Shown piece after piece: positions 21,703 to 28,553 of a DNA stretch of 55,328 nt (positions are counted from its first letter, which is position 1; each line of letters opens with the position of its first letter). Below the pieces are notes generated by a model, which saw only the letters and a program-made list of their open reading frames with translations, was not told where the DNA came from and ran no database searches. This DNA comes from a virus. The stretch is taken from positions 1 to 55,328 of IMG/VR virus record IMGVR_UViG_3300045303_000219; one strand, written 5' to 3'. A program made the position numbers and the translations under genes.

Positions 21703-21770
21703 GCTCACACTTTCGCACGTTTCTACAAGTGCGCAAGTGGAAATCTAAAGATTTCTTAAAATAGTTTTTG
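21703..21770 (-). promoter_or_regulatory. Conserved leaderless-promoter module (copy I)
   Basis: Minus strand: AAAAACTATTTTAAGAAATC, TTTAGATTTCCAC, TTGCGC (21736-21731), 16 bp, GAAAGT (21714-21709), 6 bp, ATG at 21702. The second box matches copy E. Confidence 0.7.
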
Positions 21771-21814
21771 AGGCCGGTTTCGGCCCCCTTTTGCCCGGTG
21801 ACGCCCGGTGTTTG

Positions 21815-21916
21815 CTACACGCACCGGCACAGAAGGCCGATCAAGAGGAGAAAAAAGAAGGCCGCCAGTAGAAGGCACCCGCACCCGCAGCACCCGGTAT
21901 CGGCGGGATCGCTCAT
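21815..21916 (-). CDS. Cysteine-rich single-span membrane microprotein (33 aa)
   Basis: ATG at 21916 overlaps the previous TGA (ATGA). The peptide has TGCCGCGC (8-14) immediately before a hydrophobic LLLAAFFFLLLIGLL span and ends CRCV. Cys clusters flanking a membrane helix suggest palmitoylation-like modification, metal binding or disulphides; the role is unknown. Confidence 0.55.
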   Translation of the reverse strand: MSDPADTGCCGCGCLLLAAFFFLLLIGLLCRCV

Positions 21917-22257
21917 TGCCCGAAATCTTCCCAGCCGTTGAACCGGGGCTCGTCGAGCATGCGCCCGCGCCCGAAGCGCCTTTGTGCGGCGGCCACGTCC
22001 GAATAGGGCCGGGGATGTGCTGCCCGGTCCCGCCGTTTGAATTCCTCGATCACCCGATCCCGCTCCCGGTCGGCGGCGCCCGGGGCCGGTTCGGCGCCTA
22101 TGCCGAGATCGTAAAGCAGGTCGTGCACGTTCGGCCAGCTCACCCGGCGCCACACGCCGCGCTCGTCCGGCGCCCACCATTTGCCCGCCCGGTAATCGAG
22201 GGCATCGGTGAGGCGCACCCACACCGCGGTCAGGTCGTCGATCGCGCCTTCGTTCAT
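21913..22257 (-). CDS. Hypothetical protein (114 aa)
   Basis: ATG at 22257 overlaps the previous TGA. The first 60 residues (DDLTAVWVRLTDALDYRAGK and WRRVSWPNVHDLLYDLGIG) look folded; the rest is charged and Arg-rich. It is coupled on both sides. Confidence 0.6.
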   Translation of the reverse strand: MNEGAIDDLTAVWVRLTDALDYRAGKWWAPDERGVWRRVSWPNVHDLLYDLGIGAEPAPGAADRERDRVIEEFKRRDRAAHPRPYSDVAAAQRRFGRGRMLDEPRFNGWEDFGQ

Positions 22258-22589
22258 GCCGGGCGGCGCCATAGAAAGAGGGGCGTGTGCGGGCCTACGT
22301 ATGCCCCGAGGGTATTGAACCGGAAAAATTCGTCGGCCTCCTCCGGGGTCATGCCGTCCCGGGCCACGAGGATTTCGATGCACCGGCGGGCGTCGTAAAC
22401 GACCACCGTCGGCATCCCGCACCGTTCGGCGACGCCTACGATCGCCTCATCGAATCCGTCCGCGGTGAGCGCCTCCGGGTTTACCGAGGCGATCCACTCG
22501 TGCACCCGGGCGGCGGCGTGCCGGGCCTCCTCGGCGAACACCTCGACCAGCGGTTTGCCCGGCGGGCGGTGCTCGTAGCGGCGGCTCAT
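22254..22589 (-). CDS. Hypothetical protein (111 aa)
   Basis: ATG at 22589 overlaps the previous TGA. An alpha/beta segment (FDEAIVGVAERCGMPTVVVY) precedes a helical stretch (MTPEEADEFFRFNTLGAYVG). No family was recognised. Confidence 0.6.
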   Translation of the reverse strand: MSRRYEHRPPGKPLVEVFAEEARHAAARVHEWIASVNPEALTADGFDEAIVGVAERCGMPTVVVYDARRCIEILVARDGMTPEEADEFFRFNTLGAYVGPHTPLFLWRRPA

Positions 22590-22837
22590 TCGCGCAGCCT
22601 TTCCGCGCCCACTTCGAAAATGATGTCCGCTTCACCCCGGAAATCGTCGAGGATTTTTTCTGCGCAATGATCGCAGACCAAAAGCGGCGTCTCGGTTCCG
22701 TGTGCGAACATCAACGAGGCCGTCGCTTTTATCGCACAGCTGGGCAAATCGGCGCAGTGATCATCCCCGCAGACTTCGCAAAAATGCCCGGCGGTGCACG
22801 CCCCGACCGTAATAATCTCGATGCCGCCCGCGTTCAT
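22586..22837 (-). CDS. Cysteine-rich zinc protein (83 aa), first of its string
   Basis: Contains CEVCGDDHC (20-28) and C...CDHC downstream (about 54-58), a four-Cys/His zinc set on a small beta domain. ATG at 22837; the upstream gap has TTTACC, 18 bp, GGTTAC and 6 bp before the ATG, a possible leaderless promoter of a different type from the nine modules. It heads four coupled genes. Confidence 0.6.
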   Translation of the reverse strand: MNAGGIEIITVGACTAGHFCEVCGDDHCADLPSCAIKATASLMFAHGTETPLLVCDHCAEKILDDFRGEADIIFEVGAERLRE

Positions 22838-22902
22838 GGTCCAGTAACCGCCGGTTTTAACTGGTCCGGTAAAGTGTAGTTGCCGGACTTCCCCCTAGCG
22901 TA

Positions 22903-22961
22903 GCGCTGGTCCGAAAATAGGGTGGCCCTCAAGGCCGGGTCCCCTATTTTCGGATCAGCGC
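22903..22961. repeat. 19-bp inverted repeat, candidate replication or regulatory hairpin
   Basis: GCGCTGGTCCGAAAATAGG (22903-22921) and CCTATTTTCGGATCAGCGC (22943-22961) pair with one mismatch across a 21-base loop that itself holds GGCC...GGCC. Neither strand follows it with a T-run, so it is not a standard terminator. It sits beside two T8 tracts and downstream of the helicase genes. Confidence 0.8.
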
Positions 22962-22969
22962 GGCCTCGC

Positions 22970-23064
22970 GTTTGATTAAGAATTAATTTGCTGGTGATTT
23001 TTTTTGGCATTTTCTGCTTGACCCGCGATTTTTTTTCAGGTTTACTCTGTTTTGAAATAAAGGA
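22970..23064. other. AT-rich tract with duplicated GATTTTTTTT
   Basis: After the inverted repeat the DNA turns unusually AT-rich. GATTTTTTTT occurs at 22996-23005 and 23027-23036, with TTTGATTAAGAATTAATTTG before them. Such a tract could act as an unwinding element; with the inverted repeat and adjacent helicase it makes a candidate origin. No gene is present. Confidence 0.45.
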
Positions 23065-23091
23065 GGCACCCGTCGCTAGACGCTAGGTGCC
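23065..23091 (-). terminator. Possible weak terminator of the replication operon
   Basis: GGCACC (minus 23091-23086) and GGTGCC (23070-23065) can pair around the end codons of the wHTH gene, followed by CTCCTTTATTTC. The stem is only six base pairs and the T-run is broken. Confidence 0.3.
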
Positions 23092-23564
23092 CCTGATTGT
23101 CTTATGCGAACCCATCCGCCGCTTGCACCGCGTGCGATTTTTCCTTCGCTTAGGCCCTGATCGAGCGCTTTGAAAAATGTCCACTTGCTCATGTGCAGCT
23201 CGGTCCATAAATGTTTGTAAAGCGCACCGGCGGGAACGGGCACGTCGCTCATCCGCATCAGTAGGTCTCCGAGGCCCAAACCGCGCTGCCCCCCATGCGC
23301 CCATGCGGGTGACCAATTTGTATTGCCGCGCCAGCGCCGCGTCACCGGATCGAAAGTAATCACCGGCCCGCGAATTCCTCTCTGTGCGGTCTTAAATAAT
23401 GAAATTGCGCGTTCGAAAGGTTCACCCGGAATCAGGCGCTGAATGAATTGTAGCACCTCGCTCTCCCGCGGATTAAATGGCCGGGACCGATCCGGGTAGT
23501 GTGATAATTCCGGCATGTGCCTGAGCCGCACCCAAATGGCGTCGTCCTCCTTATTGTTCGGCAT
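23076..23564 (-). CDS. Replication-linked wHTH protein
   Basis: Start is the ATG at 23564, overlapping the helicase stop by 14 nt; an ATG at 23576 is also possible. The 162-aa product ends in LWTELHMSKWTFFKALDQGL then SEGKIARGASGGWVRIRQ, which copies the end of the helicase (MSRSTFFELWDQGKQAGRIV then PGGEGGWVRK). The shared part reads as a winged helix. I infer a partner or competitor of the helicase at the same DNA site. Confidence 0.75.
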   Translation of the reverse strand: MPNNKEDDAIWVRLRHMPELSHYPDRSRPFNPRESEVLQFIQRLIPGEPFERAISLFKTAQRGIRGPVITFDPVTRRWRGNTNWSPAWAHGGQRGLGLGDLLMRMSDVPVPAGALYKHLWTELHMSKWTFFKALDQGLSEGKIARGASGGWVRIRQSGAPSV

Positions 23565-25272
23565 TAATACCGCCATCCTTCCGCACCCATCCGCCTTCGC
23601 CGCCCGGCACGATCCGGCCTGCCTGTTTGCCTTGATCCCATAACTCAAAAAATGTGCTGCGGCTCATGTTCCGCTCCTCGCGCAATCGCTTGCAGAGCGT
23701 GCCGGTCTTTAGCGGGTGCATGACGCTCATTTCGGCCAGCACGTCCTCCAGTTTAAATGTCGCCGGGCGGCCCTTCCCGCCGCCCTCGCCGTCCGGCGCC
23801 GAGCACGGCAGCCAGCAGATGCCTTCCCGGGAATGCTCAAGGAAAAGGGTCTGCGTGAAATTGCCCTCGATGTCCTTCGCACCGGCCCGCTGGCCGCGCT
23901 TTGACAAGACCAGCTTGTAGACGCCCGAGTGCGCGATCGGCACCAGCACGTTCACCGCCCGGAAGGCGTTTTGAATCTCGCTGGTCCCGAAGCCGAGGTA
24001 TTGATAATCGATCTCGCTCATCGGCGTCACGCTTTCATCTTTGTCCCGAACCGGCTTACCGACGTGGTGCAGCACATGGCAGGCCACGTTCCGCTTCACT
24101 ATGATTGGGAAAAGGCCCTCGCGCAGAAAGCGCCCGGTCTTCTCGGGGTTGAGAAGGTCGCACCCGGCGAAGGCGAAAAGGGGATCGATCCAGAGCATGT
24201 CGCAGCGCGTTTGCTGAATGAGGCCGTCGGCCAGCGCCAGAAAGGCGGCGCCGGTTTTGCCGACGATTCGGTGAATGATCACGTTCTTCTCGATGAGCGC
24301 CTTGCACTCCTCAAGGTTGAAATCCTGTGTCGCGGCGATGCCCGCATACACGCCCTGAAATTGCTCGGCCATGTCGCCGAGATCGTTTTCGGCCTGCAAG
24401 ATGAGGCTGCGCATCGGGCGCCCCGGGTGCATGCCGAAACATTCCCGACCGCAGCCCCAATAGATTGCCAGCTGCATTTGCAGGGCGCTTTTGCCGTAAC
24501 CGCTGCCGCCCGCCCACAGAGACGTGCCGCCCCGGACGAGCCAGCGGCGCCCGATGAGGCTATTCGGGTCGCCCCGGGCATTGAATGCGTGTAGCACCTC
24601 GATCCGCTGCGGGTCGCTGCCGTTGAGGCCCGCGTTGTCGTATTTCACCCGGTCGAGCCAGCGCGAAAAATCGTCGAGGATGTCGCCGACTTCATCATCG
24701 ATCGCGCCGTAGGAAGCGCGAACCAGCTTCGTGCCCAGCGCGATGAGTTCGCGCAGCACGAACTTCTCCCGGAGAATTTGCGCATACCACGGGACGGAAG
24801 ATTGCGCGATGCCGGTCGTGAAGAGGGAGGTGATGTAGAAGGCGCCGCCCAGCGCGTCCAGCCGCTTGGCGTCGCGCAAATAAATCGTGAGCGGGATCAG
24901 CCACGGCTTTTCTACGGTGCCCGCATCGTAGCGGGCCAGCATGACGTCGAAAAGCTCGGCATTGATCGGGTTGTAGAAATGCGCCCGGGTGAGTTCCCGG
25001 CGGGCTTCGGGCACGCATTGGTCCGGGTATTGCATCATGGCGGCCAGCACGGCCTGCTCGGCCTCGTTGGCGTGCGGCGGCCCGGCATGAATGTCGACCG
25101 GGGCGCCGGTGCCGGTAGCGCGCTGGATCGCCTTCTGTTTGCGCCCGCGCGGCGCCGACAATTCCAGCGTTGGTGCCGGGGGCGGCGGGGCCGGGGTGCT
25201 GGGCCGGTCGGCTTCGAGTTTTGCTTTACTGGCGGCGATGCGGGCGCGGAAATCGTCGCTCGATAAAGGCAC
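23551..25272 (-). CDS. Replicative helicase: DnaB N-terminal domain, AAA ATPase, C-terminal wHTH
   Basis: The GTG at 25272 follows a GGGAG site. Residues 65-210 resemble the DnaB N-terminal domain (EAEQAVLAAMMQYPDQCVPE...). The ATPase has Walker A GGSGYGKS (255-262) and a Walker B-like MLWIDPLF (359-366), with ILQAENDLGDM and CHVLHHVGKPV as in RepA/AAA_25-type helicases. Residues 505-565 are a winged-helix domain repeated in the next gene. The DnaB-N plus RepA-like core plus wHTH layout is uncommon. It probably loads on and unwinds the phage origin. Confidence 0.85.
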   Translation of the reverse strand: MPLSSDDFRARIAASKAKLEADRPSTPAPPPPAPTLELSAPRGRKQKAIQRATGTGAPVDIHAGPPHANEAEQAVLAAMMQYPDQCVPEARRELTRAHFYNPINAELFDVMLARYDAGTVEKPWLIPLTIYLRDAKRLDALGGAFYITSLFTTGIAQSSVPWYAQILREKFVLRELIALGTKLVRASYGAIDDEVGDILDDFSRWLDRVKYDNAGLNGSDPQRIEVLHAFNARGDPNSLIGRRWLVRGGTSLWAGGSGYGKSALQMQLAIYWGCGRECFGMHPGRPMRSLILQAENDLGDMAEQFQGVYAGIAATQDFNLEECKALIEKNVIIHRIVGKTGAAFLALADGLIQQTRCDMLWIDPLFAFAGCDLLNPEKTGRFLREGLFPIIVKRNVACHVLHHVGKPVRDKDESVTPMSEIDYQYLGFGTSEIQNAFRAVNVLVPIAHSGVYKLVLSKRGQRAGAKDIEGNFTQTLFLEHSREGICWLPCSAPDGEGGGKGRPATFKLEDVLAEMSVMHPLKTGTLCKRLREERNMSRSTFFELWDQGKQAGRIVPGGEGGWVRKDGGINAEQ

Positions 25273-25310
25273 GCGAAAAGCTCCCGGCGGGCCTTAGTAG
25301 CCAACCCTCA

Positions 25311-25455
25311 AGTCTGCGGCTCGGCGGTTCAGCACCGGGCACATTTGAGAAAATGCGCCCGCGCCTCGCCGCAGACTGGAAGATTTCGGTGCGCTGAACA
25401 TTGAACGGCCTCACGATGTGCCCGCGCGCCCCGGTGCGGCAAGAGTTTTCTCAAA
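25311..25455. repeat. Three interleaved inverted repeats upstream of the helicase gene
   Basis: AGTCTGCGGC (25311-25320) pairs with GCCGCAGACT (25368-25377); GTTCAGCACCG (25327-25337) with CGGTGCGCTGAAC (25387-25399, two extra bases); TTTGAGAAAA (25344-25353) with TTTTCTCAAA (25446-25455). The order A B C A' B' C' is interleaved, not nested, so the three stems cannot form together as simple hairpins. The tract lies in the 192-bp gap before the helicase start. Confidence 0.75.
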
Positions 25456-25464
25456 GATTCTTAT

Positions 25465-25758
25465 TCACTCGTTATCCTCAAGGCCCAAAACGAGCTGCTC
25501 GCCGCCCTTTTTGCGCCGGATGCGGGCGGGCTTTTCCCGGCGCCCGCGCGGTGTAGGGAGCAGGTTGTTCGCAATGTAATCCTCCTCCAGAAAGAGGGCC
25601 TCGGGCTCGGCGATTTTTTCCTCGATGCCGCCGGGCTGGAGCCAGCGCCATTCGTTCGCCCATTTGCAATAGCCGACGAACATCACCGAACACCCGAAGC
25701 GCCCGGTGACCGTGTGCGCGGGCGGTTTGACGAGCCGGGTTTCGACCCACACCTTCAC
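25465..25758 (-). CDS. Hypothetical protein (97 aa)
   Basis: GTG at 25758 overlaps the TGA of the membrane microprotein. An alpha/beta N-terminus (KVWVETRLVKPPAHTVTGRF) precedes WANEWRWLQPGGIEEKIAEP and a basic KPARIRRKKGGE near the end. No family was recognised. Confidence 0.65.
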   Translation of the reverse strand: MKVWVETRLVKPPAHTVTGRFGCSVMFVGYCKWANEWRWLQPGGIEEKIAEPEALFLEEDYIANNLLPTPRGRREKPARIRRKKGGEQLVLGLEDNE

Positions 25759-25895
25759 CGCCGGAAAATGGCGAGAATGATTAGAATGATGCAGACCGCC
25801 GTGGCGGCAATCAAAATGTCCGCACGCAGCGTCGTTTCGAGGTGCGCGATCGCCTTTACTACGGCGTCGGTTTGCGCTTGTAGTTCGGGATTCAT
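25755..25895 (-). CDS. Single-span membrane microprotein (46 aa)
   Basis: ATG at 25895 overlaps the stop before it (ATGA) and its TGA overlaps the next GTG. A short helix (QTDAVVKAIAHLETTLRAD) leads into a clear transmembrane span (ILIAATAVCIILIILAIF) ending RR. Topology suggests the C-terminus inside. Confidence 0.6.
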   Translation of the reverse strand: MNPELQAQTDAVVKAIAHLETTLRADILIAATAVCIILIILAIFRR

Positions 25896-26209
25896 TTCAC
25901 GCACCGGGCCGCTTCCAGTTTCCAACAATTGCACATCCGGCGGCTGCCGTCCGGGAGAAGGTTGCCGTTCGCCAGAAACCGCGGGCAGTCCTTATCGTGC
26001 GGGCGCGCCTCGATCAGCTCGGCCAGCTTTTTGTTCGCATACATCAGGTCCCGGTTTGCGATCACGACCCGCTGCTTGATTCGGAACAGCTCGTCGTTCG
26101 CCCGCTGCAGGCGTTCGATTTCGAGTTGCGGGCAATCGGCGGCGTGCCCGTTCTGCTCGCCGCACCGGGTGCACCCCCGGCCCGAATGTTCCGGCGCGAC
26201 GTGGCTCAT
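25892..26209 (-). CDS. Cysteine-rich coiled-coil protein (105 aa)
   Basis: ATG at 26209 overlaps the previous TGA. CTRCGE...CPQ (about 14-27) is followed by a coiled helix (LQRANDELFRIKQRVVIANR) and a C-terminal CPRF...CNCW set. The arrangement fits a dimer with zinc-bound ends. No family was recognised. Confidence 0.65.
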   Translation of the reverse strand: MSHVAPEHSGRGCTRCGEQNGHAADCPQLEIERLQRANDELFRIKQRVVIANRDLMYANKKLAELIEARPHDKDCPRFLANGNLLPDGSRRMCNCWKLEAARCVK

Positions 26210-26430
26210 TTGATGTGCCGCATCCATTCCTCTTCGCCGCCCGCCTGAATCAGCCATTCCTTCAGCGCCGCGACTGCATCTTCGCGCCGCGCGTTGCTGG
26301 TGTAGAACAAGCGCCCGCCTTCGCCGAACGGAAACGCCAAGCAGATGAAGCCGTAGTTATCGGGCAGGCGCGCCTCGATCAAGCGCGCGGTTTCGCGCAG
26401 GTATTCGCGGTCGGGGATTTCGGCGCTCAT
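26206..26430 (-). CDS. Hypothetical protein (74 aa), SNARREDAV type
   Basis: ATG at 26430 is chosen because it overlaps the previous stop (ATGA). The alpha/beta fold (YGFICLAFPFGEGGRLFYTS, NARREDAVAALKEWLIQ) is common in phage genomes in small proteins of unknown role. Confidence 0.7.
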   Translation of the reverse strand: MSAEIPDREYLRETARLIEARLPDNYGFICLAFPFGEGGRLFYTSNARREDAVAALKEWLIQAGGEEEWMRHIK

Positions 26431-26678
26431 GTGCGCGACCGCCATTTGCCCGCCTGCGGGCACGTTGCGAAATGTGATTTGTAGAGCACCGGCGGCACCG
26501 GCTCGCCGGTCGGAATGTTCACCCGCACAATTGCCAGCGGGGTCAGGAATCCCTCGCGCTCCTCCAGCTCAATATTGCCGTCGGGCACCGGCACCGGGTC
26601 GATCGGCATGCGGCGGCCCTTCACCGTCACGGCCCAGCGGATTCGCTGGTTGCAGGAGCGGCATCGTTCGTGGCTCAT
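26427..26678 (-). CDS. Zinc-binding hypothetical protein (83 aa)
   Basis: ATG at 26678 overlaps the nuclease stop (ATGA). CRSCNQ (6-11) with H and C near 69-73 suggests zinc; between them is a beta-rich VKGRRMPIDPVPVP and LTPLAIVRVNIPTG segment. Small zinc proteins of this form often accompany phage nucleases. Confidence 0.65.
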   Translation of the reverse strand: MSHERCRSCNQRIRWAVTVKGRRMPIDPVPVPDGNIELEEREGFLTPLAIVRVNIPTGEPVPPVLYKSHFATCPQAGKWRSRT

Positions 26679-27814
26679 TTTTTCGGCAGGATTTTAGGCT
26701 TGCGTGGCTCGCGCGCCAGCACGGAATCGAGAACCTTGTTCACTTTGTCCCGGGCCTGCTGCCATGTGCCCCCATGTTGTTTACGGTAAATCTCCTCCAG
26801 CGGTTTCACCGGCACCTCGCAAACGTTGAGGATTTCGTCGCGCGTAGCGACCCGGGCCAGAATAAGCATGGCCATCGCCTTGCGGACATTCGTGATCGAG
26901 CGCACCTCGCTCGGCTTGCCGAGAACGAAGTTTTGGAACCGGCCCGCCTCGATGCGGGTGCGGGCCTCATCCCGGGCCGGGTTTTCGACAAAGCCCGCCA
27001 GCTTGCAGGCCGCGATCACGGTCTCCAGCTGCTCGTCCGTGCACGCTTTCACCCGGGCCTCGATGAAGGCCTCCCGGGCCGTCTTTGAAAGGTCCAGCTC
27101 GCTTTTGAAGGCCGCCACGGGTAGCGCCAGCGCCGCCCGGAAGGCCGGGCACGTAAGCTTGGCCCGGCAGTAGCGGCACTGCTCCTCGCCCGCGTGTAGG
27201 GGCGCGTCGGGGGCCTCGGAGGCCGCGATGATGCCGTAGACCTGCTCCCGGGCCAGATTTATGTCGCCCGGCACGTAGTGCGCCATCGTGATGCGGTCGC
27301 TGGGCGCCCACAAACGGGGCTGCAAAACGGAAACGTAAACGTGCTCCACGGGCCATGACACAATCTGGTCGGCGACCAGCACCGCGTAGCCGCGCAGTTG
27401 CAGGTTCAGTTCGGCCCGCTCGACCACGCCGAAGCCGCTTTTCAGGTCATTTACGAGGGCCGTCCGGCGCTGCTTCCACACGTAAACTTGGTCCGGCGTG
27501 CCGGTGAATTTGCCGTCCCGGGTTTCGATCGTGTGTTCGGTGAACACGTCGTCTTCGTTTTCGAAGGCGAGCTGGTTCAGCACATCCCGCAGCAGGCGGT
27601 CGGACAGGTCGAGCAGGTCGCGCTCGGCATCAGTGAGGAAGGCGCGGTCGTAATTCGGGTTGGTCCAGTAGCGGTGAAACAAGCGCCCGACCCGGGCATC
27701 CTCGGAATCCTCGTCGGGCATGTTCGCCTCCATGCGGGCACTCCCGGGGCATAGCATGCGCCGCAGGAGGTTCGATGGCGTTGTAACCGGGCGGCCTACA
27801 GTAATCGGGACCAT
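26675..27814 (-). CDS. Cas4/RecB-like PD-(D/E)XK exonuclease
   Basis: ATG at 27814 overlaps the previous gene by 19 nt and gives 379 aa. The nuclease core has GTPDQVYVW (about 106-114), a NDLKSGFG D-x-K motif (121-128) and NLQLRGYAVL, the QxxxY motif. CPGSA near residue 22 and CRYCRAKLTCPAF (about 216-228) supply the four-cysteine set seen in Fe-S Cas4-like nucleases. With RecT close by, it likely resects DNA ends for annealing. The DUF2800 family is the closest named group I can suggest. Confidence 0.8.
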   Translation of the reverse strand: MVPITVGRPVTTPSNLLRRMLCPGSARMEANMPDEDSEDARVGRLFHRYWTNPNYDRAFLTDAERDLLDLSDRLLRDVLNQLAFENEDDVFTEHTIETRDGKFTGTPDQVYVWKQRRTALVNDLKSGFGVVERAELNLQLRGYAVLVADQIVSWPVEHVYVSVLQPRLWAPSDRITMAHYVPGDINLAREQVYGIIAASEAPDAPLHAGEEQCRYCRAKLTCPAFRAALALPVAAFKSELDLSKTAREAFIEARVKACTDEQLETVIAACKLAGFVENPARDEARTRIEAGRFQNFVLGKPSEVRSITNVRKAMAMLILARVATRDEILNVCEVPVKPLEEIYRKQHGGTWQQARDKVNKVLDSVLAREPRKPKILPKK

Positions 27815-28281
27815 GTTTTGTTTTCGGCGCGTTGGTGCATTTGGAAATCGAACCACTCCTTCCACTCGGCCCGGCATCCTTTAAAGCGCACGATGTCCCG
27901 GTCCCATATTTGCGGCCCCTTCACCTCGATCACGACGATCCCGCCATCGGTGCGGCGCACGGTGAAATCGGCTTTGTAGTTCATGCCCCCGCCCCACCGG
28001 AGGCGCAGGCCCTGAAACACGAAATCGAGAATCTGGCCGTGCACCTTTTGCGCCAGCAGTAGCACCGAGAACTCGCGCTCGGTCTGGTTCATTTTCGGCG
28101 GCTCGACGCCGCGCAGCTTTTTCGGCTTTCGATCGTTCAGGTCGACGGCGCCGTGCACCCGGTCGAGCTGCCTTTCCCGGGCCGAGATGATTGCCGGGAA
28201 GCCATGCTTTCGCTGGTGCGCATCGGCCTCCTCCAGCGTCTTGATCTGCGGGATCGCGATCGCCTTGGGATTTTTTCGCAC
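27796..28281 (-). CDS. DUF1064-like endonuclease
   Basis: GTG at 28281 gives 161 aa. NQTEREFSVLLLAQKVHGQI, a GLRLRWGGGMNYKADF segment and the VVIEVKGPQIWDRDIVRFKG core match DUF1064, a PD-(D/E)XK-type nuclease domain in phages (catalytic D of YKADF and E-x-K of EVKG). It forms a divergent pair with the RHH operon. A Holliday-junction or flap role is possible; the family is otherwise uncharacterised. Confidence 0.8.
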   Translation of the reverse strand: MRKNPKAIAIPQIKTLEEADAHQRKHGFPAIISARERQLDRVHGAVDLNDRKPKKLRGVEPPKMNQTEREFSVLLLAQKVHGQILDFVFQGLRLRWGGGMNYKADFTVRRTDGGIVVIEVKGPQIWDRDIVRFKGCRAEWKEWFDFQMHQRAENKTWSRLL

Positions 28282-28332
28282 TTTTCCACTTGACCCTTTG
28301 TGCGGAGAGTGTCAAGCTCCCCATTGTGAAAA
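28282..28332. promoter_or_regulatory. Divergent promoter-operator between nuclease and RHH/RecT operons
   Basis: Plus strand: TTGTGC (28298-28303), 18 bp, CATTGT (28322-28327), 5 bp, ATG at 28333. Minus strand: TTGACA (28315-28310), 17 bp, weak second box, 5 bp, GTG at 28281. CTTGAC (28289-28294) and GTCAAG (28311-28316) form an inverted repeat between the two -35 boxes, a natural binding site for the RHH protein encoded next. Confidence 0.55.
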
Positions 28333-28380
28333 ATGCACGAAAACCCAAAACCACTCCGGTGGCGCACCCGCGCCCGTTGA
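28333..28380 (+). CDS. Candidate 15-aa leader peptide
   Basis: ATG at 28333 lies 5 bp after a CATTGT box and is followed by CACGAAAAC, like the first codons of the minus-strand module genes. The peptide is MHENPKPLRWRTRAR. Its TGA overlaps the ATG at 28380 (TGATG), so it could pass ribosomes to the RHH gene. An alternative reading starts the RHH protein at GTG 28326, which would remove the leader. Confidence 0.35.
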   Translation: MHENPKPLRWRTRAR

Positions 28381-28553
28381 TGACCCGCACGGTAAAGATC
28401 GCCGATGTGCTGCATCACCGCATCCGGGTCTTGAGCGTCCAAAGGAGGATGCCCATGCAGGAATTAATCGAGGGCCTGCTCACCGCCGGGCTGAAGGATA
28501 AGGTCTACGACAAGTTTGCCGATGCCGACGCCGGGCGCACTGTGCCCGCATGA
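28380..28553 (+). CDS. RHH (Arc/MetJ-type) regulator
   Basis: From the ATG at 28380 the 57-aa product opens MTRTVKIADVLHHRIRVLSV then QRRMPMQELIEGLLTAGL, the beta strand plus helix-helix of ribbon-helix-helix proteins. An in-frame GTG at 28326 would add 18 residues. It precedes RecT and faces the palindrome at 28289-28316, so autoregulation is likely. Confidence 0.7.
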   Translation: MTRTVKIADVLHHRIRVLSVQRRMPMQELIEGLLTAGLKDKVYDKFADADAGRTVPA

